Shown: one piece after another, positions 22,691 through 34,702 of the stretch | Position numbering within the stretch: the stretch's first letter is position 1 | Layout: every line of letters begins with the position of its first letter | Source: Peromyscus leucopus | Taxonomy: Eukaryota; Chordata; Mammalia; Rodentia; Cricetidae | NCBI RefSeq assembly: GCF_004664715.2 | Contig: NC_051072.1 | Coordinates: 35,683,642-35,747,641 of the forward strand | Direction: 5' to 3' | DNA: 64,000 bases | The notes under the pieces: model-generated | Databases searched by the model: none | Told to the model about the DNA's origin: nothing | Seen by the model: only the letters and a program-made list of their open reading frames with translations | Position numbers and translations under genes: made by a program

Positions 22691-25549
22691 CAGCTCTCCT
22701 CTTAAAGGGAACAAGAGACAGTTCATTCTGGAGCCGTTATGAGTGACCATTGCCCGGGAATACAGATGTAGGTTACCCCAAATTCCATGTTCTAATGCGG
22801 ATGCAGTTTCATGAAGTATTTATAGTTTTACAGAACAAAGAAAGTCATAAATCAAGGCAAATTGAAAATACATTGGTGGGTGCACCAGAGAGGTGCTTAT
22901 AACAAGATGAGGGGTGGGGAGCTATTTTATATGCCCAAGATGCTCTCTCATGATGTTCTTAGCTTTGGGATTGGTAGAAGCTAGTGTTCTGCTAAGTTAA
23001 TAAATTCTAAAAGGTTTTTATTTGTTATCATGAGATGTTAGTTCAGATATAGAGTGGGGTAAGGCATGGCTGTTCCAGAAGGCTAAGATAGGCCAAGAAA
23101 AAGTAACTAGCTTCTGAATCCACAACATTTCAGTCTCTCCACAGTACTGTAATCCCAACCAGTCCATCGGTCTCTCAGACACAGATGCTCCTTCTGGGAG
23201 TTTTGTTGTTGTTGTTTGTTCACGGCCAGACATAGCTTCTTTTCAGGAACTTTCGTTCGTTATCCAACCTGAAGTGGGTCTTCAATGCAGTCCTAATTTT
23301 GACTACAGCAGACACACAGGAGAGGAGGGAGCAAGACACTGGGGTCAACCTGTCTCAGGACAAAGCATCCAGATGTCTCCCGAGGTTCAGAATCTCCCAG
23401 AATGCTAAGACACACAGCTCAAGTCCTCAGCAGGCTGTGCAGGGAGCCCCAAGAGCTTAAGTTCTAACACCTTGACTTCCTGTTGACAAACCCATCTGTC
23501 TGCTGCTTTCTTTGTGGGGCTCTCTGCTGAGTCATTTGTTACTAATTTCTGACCGAAGCTGTGTTCTTTTTTTTCCTCTCTTTTAGAACCCTGAAGAGTC
23601 TGGTACACAGCAAACAGAAGTTTGTTCTTTAAAAAAAAAAAAATTAATGTTCAATTATAGGAGTGGGGTATGTGCATGGGAGAGCAGGTCAGGGGTCAGG
23701 TCCCCCTGGAGCCAGAGTTACAGATGGTTATGAGACACCCACCATGGGTCCTGGGAACAGAACTCACACTGTCTGCTGTTCCCCTTGCCCTCAGAGAATA
23801 GGGAGAAGCTGGGAGAGACAGCTCACAACTGGTGATATTAATACTAATATCAGCTCACCCAAACAAAGGATGTGGTCCTTTTTAAGAGGAAATGGGGGCT
23901 TTGGGCATTGAGTAGGGGGATTGATTATGACTCTTATAGGGAAGGGGTGGCTAGCAGGTCCACGTGGGTCCTTTAAGGCTGTCCGGTTCCATCCTGTCTA
24001 TGGTTTTATGTGGACCCAGGTGTCTTTCTTGTCTGAAACGAAACACTGGTTAGTAAAAAAAGAACTGGTTCTCAGGTCTGAGGTCCAGTTTGTCTGGTAA
24101 CAATCAGTTAACTGAATTCCAAGCCCTGCGCATCACTCATAAGGTCTCCCAGGGAGGAAGGATCACATTCATTCTCTGGTTTTAACCGTACATGTCTGTG
24201 CATCTGCCTGCTAAGTCAGTATATGGGGTTAACACTGTGGCTTTTCCTTAGAAGTTGGAGTATGAGAATTAAATTGCTCTCTGGAAGTTAAATCTTCCAC
24301 TTCAGTCTGGATTAGAGATAACAAAGACATCCTGAAGAGGCATGGAACTCTGGAACCTTCTATATTGTGCTCACAGGTCATTGACTCCCATTTGGATGGA
24401 GGCGTACAAAAAAAAGGGGGGCTAGCACAGGCTGAGGACCCCGGGTCTTACCCAGGACTGGAGTGAGGACCGAGGACATCTACTGATCCATTTTTGGTTT
24501 TGCCTGGTTCCATCACATACTCACGGGCTTATTTGGTTTCACCTGATGTAGTGTCCTGGGTGAACTTTGGTGAACATTTTCATCTCTTTGCCAGTTGTTT
24601 CTTGTTGCAAATTAGTGACATTTTGCTCTTCTACATTAACGAATTTACTCCCGTGTTGAGGGTTACTTGTGCTTCTTTTTAAAATATTTATGATTTGTGG
24701 AGAAGGGCATTGCATGCTACAGCCCTTATGTCAAGCCAGACACAGTTTGGGGGGAGTAGGGACCCGCTACATGGGTCCTTAGGAATCAAGCAGGAGTCAT
24801 CAGACTGACGAGCAAGTCATCTCACTAACCCTTGAGTTTCGTTTTAAGACACGAATTGAGTTTTGATTTGCTGGGGGTGAAAACCCGAGTCTCATTTCCT
24901 GCCTAATAAAGGTCAGGCCTTGAACTTTGGCCAATCTACCAAGATTAACAATCCCTGAGGGTTTTCACCAGACTGGCAGCCTGCTTGTCCTTTAACAGGT
25001 ACTCCCACATGCCTGCTTTGGCATCAGGATGGTGGCATTACATGCAGTGCCTTGGTTCATGCCCTGGGTTCAGGAAGCCTTGCAGAGCTTTGCTTTGATC
25101 TTTAGCTGTGGTCTGTGGGACGCACTCAGTAGAACATACTACCGGTGTATTCTTCAACAGGCATCTTTTCTGTCCTGATAACAACACCAAAGTCTAATTA
25201 AATTGGAAGCCACAAATATGCATGGCCAAAAGATGGCATTTCTAGCTTCTCTCCCTGTTTGTTGTGGTCACTAAGAAGGAAATGGCTGGGAGCGTATAGG
25301 AAGGTCCTTTAAAGAGAGATGACTCAGTAGGAAGCAAAGTCCTTTTCTCTCTCATTCACAAGTCTTTGGATTCCAGGAGTGACGGTCAGACCTCCAGCAA
25401 CGAAGAGGAACCATGCTGCAAACTTAAAGCCAAGGGCTAATAGGAGCCTGATGACCAGGGACCCTCTGTGCCTAAGGACTTCTTTCAAACAAAATGCTTA
25501 ACCCACTCTTGTTCTGTACCAGAGCAGTTCCTTGTTAGTTCTGGCTTTG
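22691..25549. other. Intergenic, unique-looking
   Basis: No gene or well-preserved repeat supported. Short homopolymer runs are present near 23630 and 24400. Confidence 0.5.
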
Positions 25550-26210
25550 TTTCCACGGTTTCATTTCACCATAGTCAGCCGTGATCTGAAACTGTTCAAA
25601 TGGAAAATTCTAGAAACATACAATTCATACATTGTAAATTACATACTGTAACATTCTGAGGAAGATGAGATCTTCCTCTCTTCACCCTGCATCTGCATTT
25701 AACCTGCTTGTGAGTCACGAGGCACCATCTCCGTTATTAGACAAACCATCACCGTGTAGAGGTATTTATGTCCTCATTTTCTCTTTATTTTCTTTGATAA
25801 AAATTACTTTATTTTCTCTGATAAAATGACCCCATGTGCATTAGCGATACACATTAGATGGTGGCAATTTGGGTATGCCAAAGATAAGCCACAGAATGCT
25901 TCCTTTAAGCCAAAAGGGTGAAACTTCTCAATTTAAAGAGATAAGATTGTATACTGAGACTATTTTCAAACCATGCAATTGTAAAGAAGGTGAAGAATGT
26001 ATTCGGTTTTGCTGATGTACAAACTGATAAATGTATAAAGTGATAAAATATATCAAACTGATAAACATACAGCACAATGCATGGGAAGTGCTTAAAGACA
26101 GAAGACACTAAGTTATAGGGTTCAGTACCATCCAGGGTTTCAGGCACACACTGGGACTCTTGAGACATTCTCCCATGCCCCATAAAGGGGAGAGGAACTG
26201 TAACATACAT
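25550..26210 (+). mobile_element. Tigger-family DNA transposon remnant
   Basis: 5' portion (ccgtgatctgaaactg ... aaatggaaaattctagaaac) and 3' portion (gggttcagtaccatccaggg, then caggcacacactgggactct) match Tigger ends. Between them, about 25855-26010 looks like the broken beginning of its transposase reading frame. It is internally deleted and disrupted, so inactive. Confidence 0.7.
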
Positions 26211-26334
26211 CCCACACAATCTCAATAGTAAAATCAGAAGCCTACAAGTTCTACCCTTGATGTAGACAAGTATATAGATCCATGGCCTAATGTCCAGACC
26301 TTCCCAAATCCCAAATAGCCTTCAGATTTCCACC

Positions 26335-26845
26335 TTGCTGCTGTATGATATTTTGTTTGTGTTCTGACAAATAAAGCTTGCCTGGAGATCAGAGAGCAGA
26401 GCTAGCCACTAATTAACCATAGAAGCCAGGCAGTGGTGGAACACACCTTTAATCCCAGCACTTGGAGGATTGGGAGGAGGAAGCAGGAAGATCAGGACTT
26501 CAAGGCCACCTTGGGCTAGAGGAGATTGAGCCAGTCTAAAATAGAAACAGAGCCAGGAGTGGGTAATGCATGGCTTTGATCCCAGCACTTGGTAGGCTCA
26601 AGTCTTTGATCCCAGCACTTGAGCAGCAGAGAAAGGAATATAAAGTGGGTGGAGACAGGATCTCAGACCCGTTCAGTCTGAGGATTCATAGAGACAGGAT
26701 CTCCCACATTTGGTCTGAGACTTCACAGAGGAAAGAAGTCTCTAAGTGGCTGCTGCTCTGCTTCCCTGATCATTCAGTTTTCACCCTAATATCTGACTCT
26801 GGGTTTTTATTGTTAAGACTAATTAGGATCGTGTTTCACCTTACC
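26335..26845 (+). mobile_element. B1-bearing composite LTR-like element (copy B)
   Basis: Starts near tgatattttgtttgtgttct, contains aaataaagcttgcctggaga and two or more B1-like segments (tttaatcccagcacttggag; tttgatcccagcacttg), and ends with ctgactctgggtttttattg. Homologous to copies at 17966, 47512 and 62752. Confidence 0.75.
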
Positions 26846-26989
26846 TTACTTAAACAAGAATTGACTAAAAAAAAAAAAATGATATTTAATTTCATATAAT
26901 TGTAAACTATTCTCTCCTGACTGACAGATCTTTGCCATATCCTGCTGTGTGGCAAATATTTTTGTTTTTATAAAAATAGTGCATATATG

Positions 26990-27195
26990 GGGCTAGAGAG
27001 ATGCTTTAACAGTTAAGAGCACTGATTGTTCCTCCAGAGGATCTGAGTTCAATTCCCAACTCCCAGAACCATCTGTAACTCCAGTTCCGGGTGATCTGAT
27101 GCCCTCTTCTGGCCTTTTCAGGTACTACATGCCCAAGGTGAACGGACATCTGTGTGAGCAACACAAGCTAGCTATGCACTAAAACAAAAGTAAAC
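26990..27195 (+). repeat. B2 SINE
   Basis: Head ggggctagagagatgctttaacag, body tgatgccctcttctggcctt, tail region ending near aaaacaaaag. Confidence 0.85.
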
Positions 27196-27600
27196 GAATC
27201 CTTTTTTAAAACGACACATGGCAGTCAGGGGTCTGAAACAGTATTTTTTCTCCCTTCTGTATTTTGCAAATGGATCTTGTAGAACTGCTTTTTGTAAAGT
27301 TCCATGTGAATAATGCTGTCTGGCATTTGAGGTTATTATCTGTTCTATTATTTCACCATCACTTGAAATGATGGAGCGGTTTTTCCACTCGAAATATAAT
27401 AGCCACTCCGTTGGAAGACAGTTGGATGAAGCAACATCCTGAATGCCAGCAGTGTTGTAGAAATCAAAGCTGCCCCACACAGGGTAAGACGGCCGCACAG
27501 AGGGTGACCGTGTTAATGGCCGATTCACGCCAGTTCCACGATCTTCGATCTTCGCTCTGTAGCGGTTAGAGAGCGATTCTCCATTCGCTGATTTAGTCAT
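27172..27600 (-). other. 142-codon open frame of unknown nature
   Basis: An uninterrupted minus-strand frame from a Met at 27600 to a stop at 27172. It sits in locally CpG-rich, non-repetitive sequence between a B2 (upstream on +) and an old LTR-like repeat. The composition is protein-like (mixed residues, no low complexity), for example SFDFYNTAGIQDVASSN and EWLLYFEWKNRS. The frame is closed by TGA eight codons before the Met, and an acceptor-like ctgaccag lies just upstream. The last codons run into an A-rich stretch. I do not recognise a family. It could be a retrocopy fragment, an unannotated exon, or chance. Confidence 0.3.
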
Positions 27601-27861
27601 GCATAAACAAACTTCTGTTTCTGGTCAGAAAACCACCTTCTGAGCTGGCCACTGGAGGAGCCAAGAAGAAAGGAAAATTCCTGTCCTATTTGCAGGCATG
27701 TTTGCATAAAAATAAACCAATGCTGGCGCTACGCTTCAGGCTTTGAATGGCCCCGAAGGACCACATGCCAAAGGCTGTGCACTCTTGGAAGACAGTGGAA
27801 GCGGTCCAGTGGTGGGGTGTAGTGGCATGTGATCTGAAAGGACTGTGAGAATCCCCTTTGC

Positions 27862-27935
27862 TCTCCCCTCCCTTCGGCTCCCCTCCCTCCCCTTCCCCCC
27901 TCCCCTCCCCTTCCCTCCCTTCCTTTCTCACTCTT
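27862..27935. repeat. C-rich polypyrimidine tract
   Basis: Repeated cccctccc units, so G-runs lie on the minus strand. Compatible with G-quadruplex or triplex formation. Confidence 0.85.
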
Positions 27936-27959
27936 CCTGGGGGAGAGTTCTCCCACTGA

Positions 27960-28185
27960 TTACACCCCAGCCCCTTCCACTCTCTCTTTGAGTCCCTGAC
28001 TGCCAGGATGTGGGCAGCTCCCTCTATCATGTGCTCCCACAATGAGGTTCTGCCTTACTGCAAACCAAAACAGTTGCTCAAATCTACTACAGGCTGAAGC
28101 TTCTGGAAACGTGAACCTTTCTGCCTTTTAAGCTGATTGTCTTGGGTATTTTGCTACAGTAACAGAAAGGAGAGAAACACAACCA
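27960..28185. repeat. MaLR (ORR1-like) LTR remnant
   Basis: Phrases such as tgctcccacaatgaggttct, gccttttaagctgattgtct and ggtattttgctacagtaaca match the 3' half of a rodent ORR1/MaLR LTR. Confidence 0.6.
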
Positions 28186-29364
28186 TAATCCATATTTTTT
28201 TTTTTTTACAATGGAGACATACACAAAAATGATTATTATGGGGATGTGAACATTGCCAGGAACCTCCTTCATGAGCAAGTCCCACATTGGTGAGCCTCTT
28301 CAGATAAAGCTTGATTTAACAATGTCCAAAGGCAGAGGAAGGAGAAAGAGCTAGATTACCAGATTTGTGCCTTCCAACCACATAAAAGTAAACAAGAACT
28401 ACTGTAGTCAGGCCATATCGATGAAGGTGAGCAGGGCCCTCTTTTTGAGAACTCAGCTCTCATCCCAGTGATCAGGGTGACAGGGGAGTCACTCGGGAGC
28501 CACAGAAGTGTCCAGGGATGTCTTCCATTCCCTCGGGGAGTCCTGACTCAGCTTATTCCCTCCAATCCAGATGACTGCTCTCTGATAGTTGTGAAACTTT
28601 GAGAACTCGGAGATGGAAAGAATCTGTAAGCCCCACAACTAGACATCAGGGCTCTAGGATATACCCATCCCAAGCCTTATTCTACCTACAACTTCCGCTC
28701 AGCCAATCTTGATTTTTAAAGTATCCAGATAACACAACATTCATGTAGAGTGGGCTGCTGTGTTAGTTTTGATGGGCCTCCACCCTGCCTTGCCAACTGA
28801 GGCAAGGACGGTCTCCCCACCTCACAGCATGGTCAAACCTCAGAAATCTGCACAGACTCGGGGCTCGTGCTTGTCCTGTGCAGGCACAAAGACACCTTTA
28901 GACACAAAGTCTAAAGATCTTGGCACTTGGGATTCTCATCCCAAGGGCTTTGGCTTCAAACCTGTGTGGTTAAAAAGTAATAGACCTCAAGTTAACTTCT
29001 GAGGTAACTAGCCAAAGCAGATTTCTAAAAAAAAAAAAAAAAAAAAAAAAATTCGATAGAAATAGTACAAAGTCAGAGATTTCACTAAAATCCACGCTGT
29101 GGGACCCCCTAGTCTATTCGCTCCATGAGAGCCGGGGCCTCTAGCTGCCCTGTTCAGTACTGGAGAGCCAGAATTACACTGTGACTCCATAACAAATATC
29201 TTTAATGGATAGAGAAGCGGATGAACGGATGGACAGAAGAACTTACTGTATTCATAAGTTACAGAGTGACGATAAATAAAAAATAATAAACCTTGATCTA
29301 ACTATAATGCTATAGCCTAAAGTCACCATTTTTCCCTGATGATTTAACCTATGAACTTATACAT
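28186..29364. other. Intergenic, with a 27-nt poly(A) run
   Basis: No recognised gene. A run of about 26 A at 29027-29051 follows sequence that is not an evident SINE. A short open frame (28760-29002, +) lies just before it. This could be the tail of an old retrocopy, but no parent gene is recognised. Confidence 0.4.
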
Positions 29365-29525
29365 GTCAGGCAAGTGTTCTACTACTGAGCTACATCTCCA
29401 GCCTTTTTTAAAAGTTTTGAGACAGGGCGACTCTAAGCCACCCAGGCTAACCTCAAACTTATCATCCTCCTGTCTCAACCTCCTGAGCAACCAGGATTAA
29501 AGCCTTGTACTGCCCTTCCCAGCTT
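29365..29525 (-). repeat. B4 SINE (antisense)
   Basis: ID-derived part (ttctactactgagctacatc) followed by a B1-derived part (acaggg..ctaacctcaaactt, cctcctgagcaaccaggatt). Confidence 0.75.
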
Positions 29526-29734
29526 AAAATCACCTTCATAATGGTGAAAACATCTTCATAAAGGCAAGGGACTGGGATGAAGGCAAGTAGTGGTCTAGAA
29601 AGTTCCATGCTTATTTAATAATGCTTGGAGCTATGTGATGGGGTGGGGCACCATATAAACATTGAGTACTATTATTTACTTGAAAGTTTCAATGAGCCAC
29701 TCTACATATGAGATTGGGAAAGTGTAGGTATCGC

Positions 29735-30060
29735 TTGTCTTTTTGTTGGAACAAAATGCCTGAGAGAAGCAACCTGAGGAAGTATCTGTTTGGGCTCACA
29801 GTTTCGGGGGTGCAGGGCATCATGACAGGGTAGGGCTGGCAGTGGGACCGGAGGCCACTCGTCACACTGTGTCCATTCAGGAAACAGAGACGGCGGATGG
29901 ATGCGTCCAGCTCATGTCCTCCTTTTGATTCAGTGTGGAACCCAAGCCCATGGAATCAACCTCAACTAAATCGAGAAATTCCCTCACAGACACACCGGCC
30001 TTGTCTCCTAAGTGAATCTAGAGCCTGTCAGGTAGACAACACATATTCGGCATCGCAGTA
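29735..30060 (+). repeat. Rodent interspersed repeat, family X
   Basis: Shares order and wording with copies at 37970-38215, 40420-40790 and 46083-46819 (for example ccctcacagacacaccggcc and a late gtcaggtagac). Probably an old non-autonomous LTR element; I do not assign a name. Confidence 0.55.
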
Positions 30061-31877
30061 TCACCATACACATTGTAATGAGGAAAAGTTATGAAAACAA
30101 TGAGTGTCCCGGATCGGAAAGAGGTTACCTTCACAGTTCCTTGTTTAGGCCTCAACATCACTGTCGAAACAGAAGAGCAGTGGGGTCGGGCTTTTAACAG
30201 AATTGAACCCGAAGCTGTGAATCATCTTACGAATTCTCCCAAGATTCTTTTCCTCTTTAGGAAGGATTTGGAAGTGCTAGTGTTTCCCATTTATCCAAAG
30301 GAACTTAATGAATCTGGTGTGGATTTTCTGAGGCCGACAATGAGTCTGGATGCTGGCACAGTTTGCACATCCTGCAGGTGACGGCACTGAGATGTCAAAT
30401 CACTCACCACCCGAGCCTGAGCTGTCCAATCTTGTCTAGAGTTTGGTTTTCAAAGGCAATTCAAATATTGAGCTCTGCTGAGGAAACGGTGTCTTAACAA
30501 TCGCCCCCTTCACGTGTGCCATTCCATATGGCCTGGAGAATAATTATTTCTGAATACCCCATGCCTTACTTACCTGAGAGGGGTTACCACAGAAATATTT
30601 GAGGCCAAGGAGTGTCTGTCTTACTGCAGTAGCAGCTGAATTGTTTCTAAAATAGGAAATAATATCAGAAAAGTAGTCCATACGTATTAGGATCAGAATT
30701 GTGGTTGGAGATAAGGTAAATAGAGAAGGGAAGAACAGAGGATGGAAGACCTCAACCAGACACTGAAGGCTGCTGTCTTGGCCTGGAGTCTCTCAAAAGC
30801 AGATCTGAGGGCACAGATTTGAGTGCACATTCTAGTCACAAGGTGATCACAGAAAAGTGTTAAGATATAGGGAAATGAGAAGGGAGAACAGTAAGCCAAA
30901 CAAGGTTGGATAGTTATGCCACTTGCAATGGATATGGGCACCAATAACTCCTGCTACAGTGCATTTGGAGACACCAGACTGCCTGTATGATGATCATGAC
31001 TACGACTTGGCTAAACCAGCTGTCTTCGATGACACATGATTTGGTGATGAGATGTGGATGGCTTCAAGATCATCTCCGTTAGTTTTAGATGAACACATAT
31101 GATGAGAGCATGGTCTTTGATTTCCAGGGGGAGATTTTTAGGCACTGCATCCCCGCTGGAATGAAGGAGATTTTAAAACCCTGAAATCACACCTTGCAGG
31201 GCCTGCTTGAAATCTTCGTGATACCAAATTCTTACCCATGCCAGCTGCTAGCATTTAGTGTCCCCTGAGGTCACAGACAAAAGTATCAACACAACACACA
31301 AGGCCATAAAGCAGGCACTATTGCTTGCCACACTGAAGAAATGAAATATAGAGAGTATATGATAATGTGTCCAAGGTCACAGAGACAGGAAGTGACGGAG
31401 TGTGGATTCAAACTCAGATCATCTGACGTGAGAACCAGTTTGTCCAGCTCCTCATTCCTGGCTTTGGCAAGGACAGATTCACACAACTTTCTTCACTTCA
31501 ACCAACCTTGAGTCACAACTTTCCCTTAGAAATTCTTCCAGTCGATTGTGCCAGCTACTGTAAAGTCATGCCACACTCCCCAACACCAGCACATTCGCCA
31601 GCCTGTCTTCTCTGTACTAGAAGAACAGAAAAGCCCAAATCTTAGGAGCATGTGGTCCCAAACAGTGAATGGTAGAGATAATAGAAAGTTCATATTGAAG
31701 ACAACGAAGCTAATCAGAGTTCTGTCACCAGAGTGCCTGAGGTCAGAGCCTGATGCTGGCTACTCGAACAAGCTAGGCTCAGCCACCTGTCAAGAGGCCA
31801 GTTACACAGACTGAAAAACAAAAAGGAGGCTTATTCTATGTGGCCCACACTGGGAAGAGGAGCAAAGATCCCCAGTT

Positions 31878-31879
<2 letters not shown>
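30061..31879. other. Intergenic, unique-looking
   Basis: No supported gene. A 96-codon frame at 30091-30381 (+) shows no recognisable domain. Confidence 0.5.

Positions 31880-31926
<47 letters not shown>
31880..31926. repeat. (AC)n microsatellite
   Basis: About 23 perfect AC units. Confidence 0.95.
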
Positions 31927-31927
<1 letters not shown>

Positions 31928-33237
31928 GTCTGTGGAGCCCGAGCCCGAGCTCTAGGTTTACACAGAATACAAGAGGTATGCATCACTAAGCATGGATGAT
32001 CAGGGTGTGATCCTGCCCATCACTAACGTACTATTGTCTGGTTTTAATCTCTCCTTCAAGATGGTCTGACAAGCTGTCAAACGGTGTGCAATCTCTTCCT
32101 GAGAGAGAAGCTTTTCCCTCCCCCAGTGCGAGGTTTCTGGGGAAACAGCAGTTCCTTGGGGATCATTAATTCAGTTGTCTGATGGACAAAGGAAGGAGCA
32201 GCAAGGGTCACTTTAGAAGATCTTCACCCTTCTAAAGGATTGCTACACCGTCGCCGTGGATACAATGCGGGCAGAAGAGTCCTGAGCTCTGGAGATCAGT
32301 GAGGTGAGATTCAGATCTCCTCTCTGCCATGATCTGTGAAACCTGGAACAAGTTTATAACTCAAGTCATTCATTTTCCCAGGCTCCCACGTCTCCATCTT
32401 TCAAATCTGTGAGTTGAACTAGACAAGACACAAGGTTCATAACAGCCCTGAAAATACTCTGATCCTGAAGTCCAAATAGTTCCTGGATGATTTTGAGCAA
32501 CCAGCACAGCCTGGATGCTGCAGTTTATCCTTTTCAGATGCCGAATCATTTCCAGGCCACAGCCCCAGATGGCTCTCCGAAGTGAGTATCAAAGACCACA
32601 TGGCAGAAGCGGGGGGCAGGGCCCTAAAGAGCGAGTCACCACCACACGAGGTTCTTCACCTCGTCTCAGTTTCACAAGTTTGGCAGCCCCCAGATTTTTC
32701 TTATATGAGGGGAGCCTTCGGAAAAAAAAAATCTCAGCAAAGTCATTTTTCCTTATTATAATAATATTTATCGGTCTCTACGGAAACAGGAAACAGACGA
32801 CAGGTTACAAACACAGACCAAGCCTCAGTGAAATCAGAGAGCCAGCCTCATGTTCAATAGACTGTCCCTGTTTGTAATTCACCTTTTGTGATGAACATTG
32901 CTAATCATATGCTAAAGGAGAGACACCGTTATAATGAGTCTTCATGAACCCATCACTAGTTTCTCCGATCTGCAGTGCGTGACCAGTCTTCTGTGGTAGA
33001 CCAGTCATCTCTACCCCATGTAATGCCCCAACCCTGGACCATTTTGCGGTGAATTCCACTGTCATATTGTATCATCTGTAAGTACATCGGTATGGAGCTC
33101 TGAAAAAACAAGCATTCCTTTTGAAAGCATCGCCAGACCATCATCACAAGTTTTAGAAATTATCTTTTAGAATCTTTTTAAAAAATTAATCAATTGTTTT
33201 GTTCTTTCTTGCAATTTTTTGATGGTTTGTTTGTTTT
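31927..33237. other. Intergenic, unique-looking
   Basis: No gene or clear repeat. A 120-codon frame at 32515-32877 (+) lacks recognisable features. Confidence 0.5.
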
Positions 33238-33249
33238 CAGAAGGGGTGG

Positions 33250-33382
33250 GTTAGCTGGGCGGTGGTGGCACATGCCTTTAATCCCAGCACTCAGATCTCT
33301 GTGAGTTCGAGGCCAGCCTGGGTTACCAAGTGAGTTCCAGGAAAGGCGCAAAGCTACGCAGAGAAACCCTGTCTCGAAAAAC

Positions 33383-33425
<43 letters not shown>
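33250..33425 (+). repeat. Recent B1 SINE with 42-nt poly(A) tail
   Basis: Flanked by perfect 12-bp duplications cagaaggggtgg (33238-33249 and 33426-33437). An uninterrupted run of 42 A (33384-33425) ends it. About 17 bp are missing from the body between cagcactc and agatctctg. Confidence 0.97.
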
Positions 33426-33426
<1 letters not shown>

Positions 33427-33434
33427 AGAAGGGG

Positions 33435-33915
33435 TGGAGGGGTGGGTCTCCTATGTAGCCCAGGCTAACCTCAAACTCATGATCCTCCTGTTTCTGCCCC
33501 TTTCTTCTCCCGAGTACTAGGATTATAGGCAGGGCCCACCTTGCCACCAACACTGGCTCTTTAACATCGAACAACATTCTACATTCAATTTCTCCCAACC
33601 ATCTCAGTTGTTGAGTGCTTTTTGTTTGTTTGTTGTTTGTTGTTTTTGTTTTTTTGTTTTTTGAGACAGGGTTTCTCTGTGTAGCCCCAGCTGTCCTGCA
33701 ACTCACTCTGTAGCCCAGGCTGGCCTCGAACTCACAGAGATCTGCCTGCCTCTGCCTCCCAAGCACAAGGCGGCAACCTAAAACACCAGGCCTCCCAAGC
33801 CTTCTCTTTGCTAAGGCATTATGAAAGCTTGTTTGTTTTTTGACTAATGTGACCCTAGATGTCCTGAAGCTCATAAACCTGCTTCCACACCCTACGTGCA
33901 CACACCACCAGGCCA
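33435..33915 (-). repeat. Cluster of antisense B1-type SINEs
   Basis: Three tandem antisense B1-type pieces: about 33438-33545 (diverged), 33648-33800 (well preserved, gagacagggtttctctgtgt) and 33830-33915 (old). Confidence 0.8.
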
Positions 33916-33954
33916 GGAGAGAACGTTTCCCATTTATCTTCTGCTACGGTCTTG

Positions 33955-34300
33955 TGTGATCTGAGAGTCTCCCAAGACACCGTGGTTAAAGGATTACTCC
34001 TAAGAGGGGGTCTGTTAGGAGAAGATAATTAGAATGCTGGGGACTGGGACCACGTAGAGGGTGAGCTACTTCTTTTGTGCCTTGCAGTTATTTCCTGTTT
34101 CCTTGTTCAAAATGTGACTTCTTACCCCAGTCTGAGCTTCTGCCATTGCTGCCTGCTGTCACCATGCATCATGGGGCTCTCACCAGAACTGGGCCAGTGT
34201 GCCCATCACATGGACCTCCCAAACTGTAAGGTAGGTGAACCTCTTTTCTTCATAACCACCCTGTCTCGGGTGTTTCATCACAGTGAACATGATGAGCACC
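33955..34300. repeat. MaLR (ORR1-like) LTR remnant
   Basis: Order of gatctgagagtctccc, gaatgctggggactgg, tcaccatgcatcatggggct and tcgggtgtttcatcacagtg resembles ORR1-type LTRs. Confidence 0.55.
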
Positions 34301-34547
34301 AACAAAGGGTTGAGGATGCTCTGGTTCTCCCATGGCACTTCTATTGCTTCATGGTGCTACTATTTATTTTTATGAAGTCTAGTCTTCTCTGCTGGAACGT
34401 AAGTTCTTGATGGGAAGAGATCAAATCTCTTTCCATCTTGGTCTTGGCTCTATCCTCCATGCCCCACACTGAGTGTGGCACATGGTAGACATTTTAGAAA
34501 CATTTGCTGGAAAAAAAAATATGGGTGAGTCAAGGGTTTTAAAAGGA

Positions 34548-34702
34548 AACTTATTTGTTTATTTATTTATTTATTTATTGGTTTGTTTGTTTGAAAGGGG
34601 GGGTCTCATTCTATAACTCAGGCTGGCATGAAATTCTCAGCCATGCTTCTACCCCAGCCTCTCAAGTGCTGGGATTACAGACATGAGCCACCATGCCAAG
34701 TA
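34548..34702 (-). repeat. B1/B4-type SINE (antisense) with (TTTA)n
   Basis: (TTTA)n tail complement, then taactcaggctggcatgaaa and tcaagtgctgggattacaga. Confidence 0.75.

Noticed and set aside
33323..33901. 192-codon minus-strand frame
   Set aside because: Made of B1 SINEs and a poly(A) tail read in reverse (Phe run).
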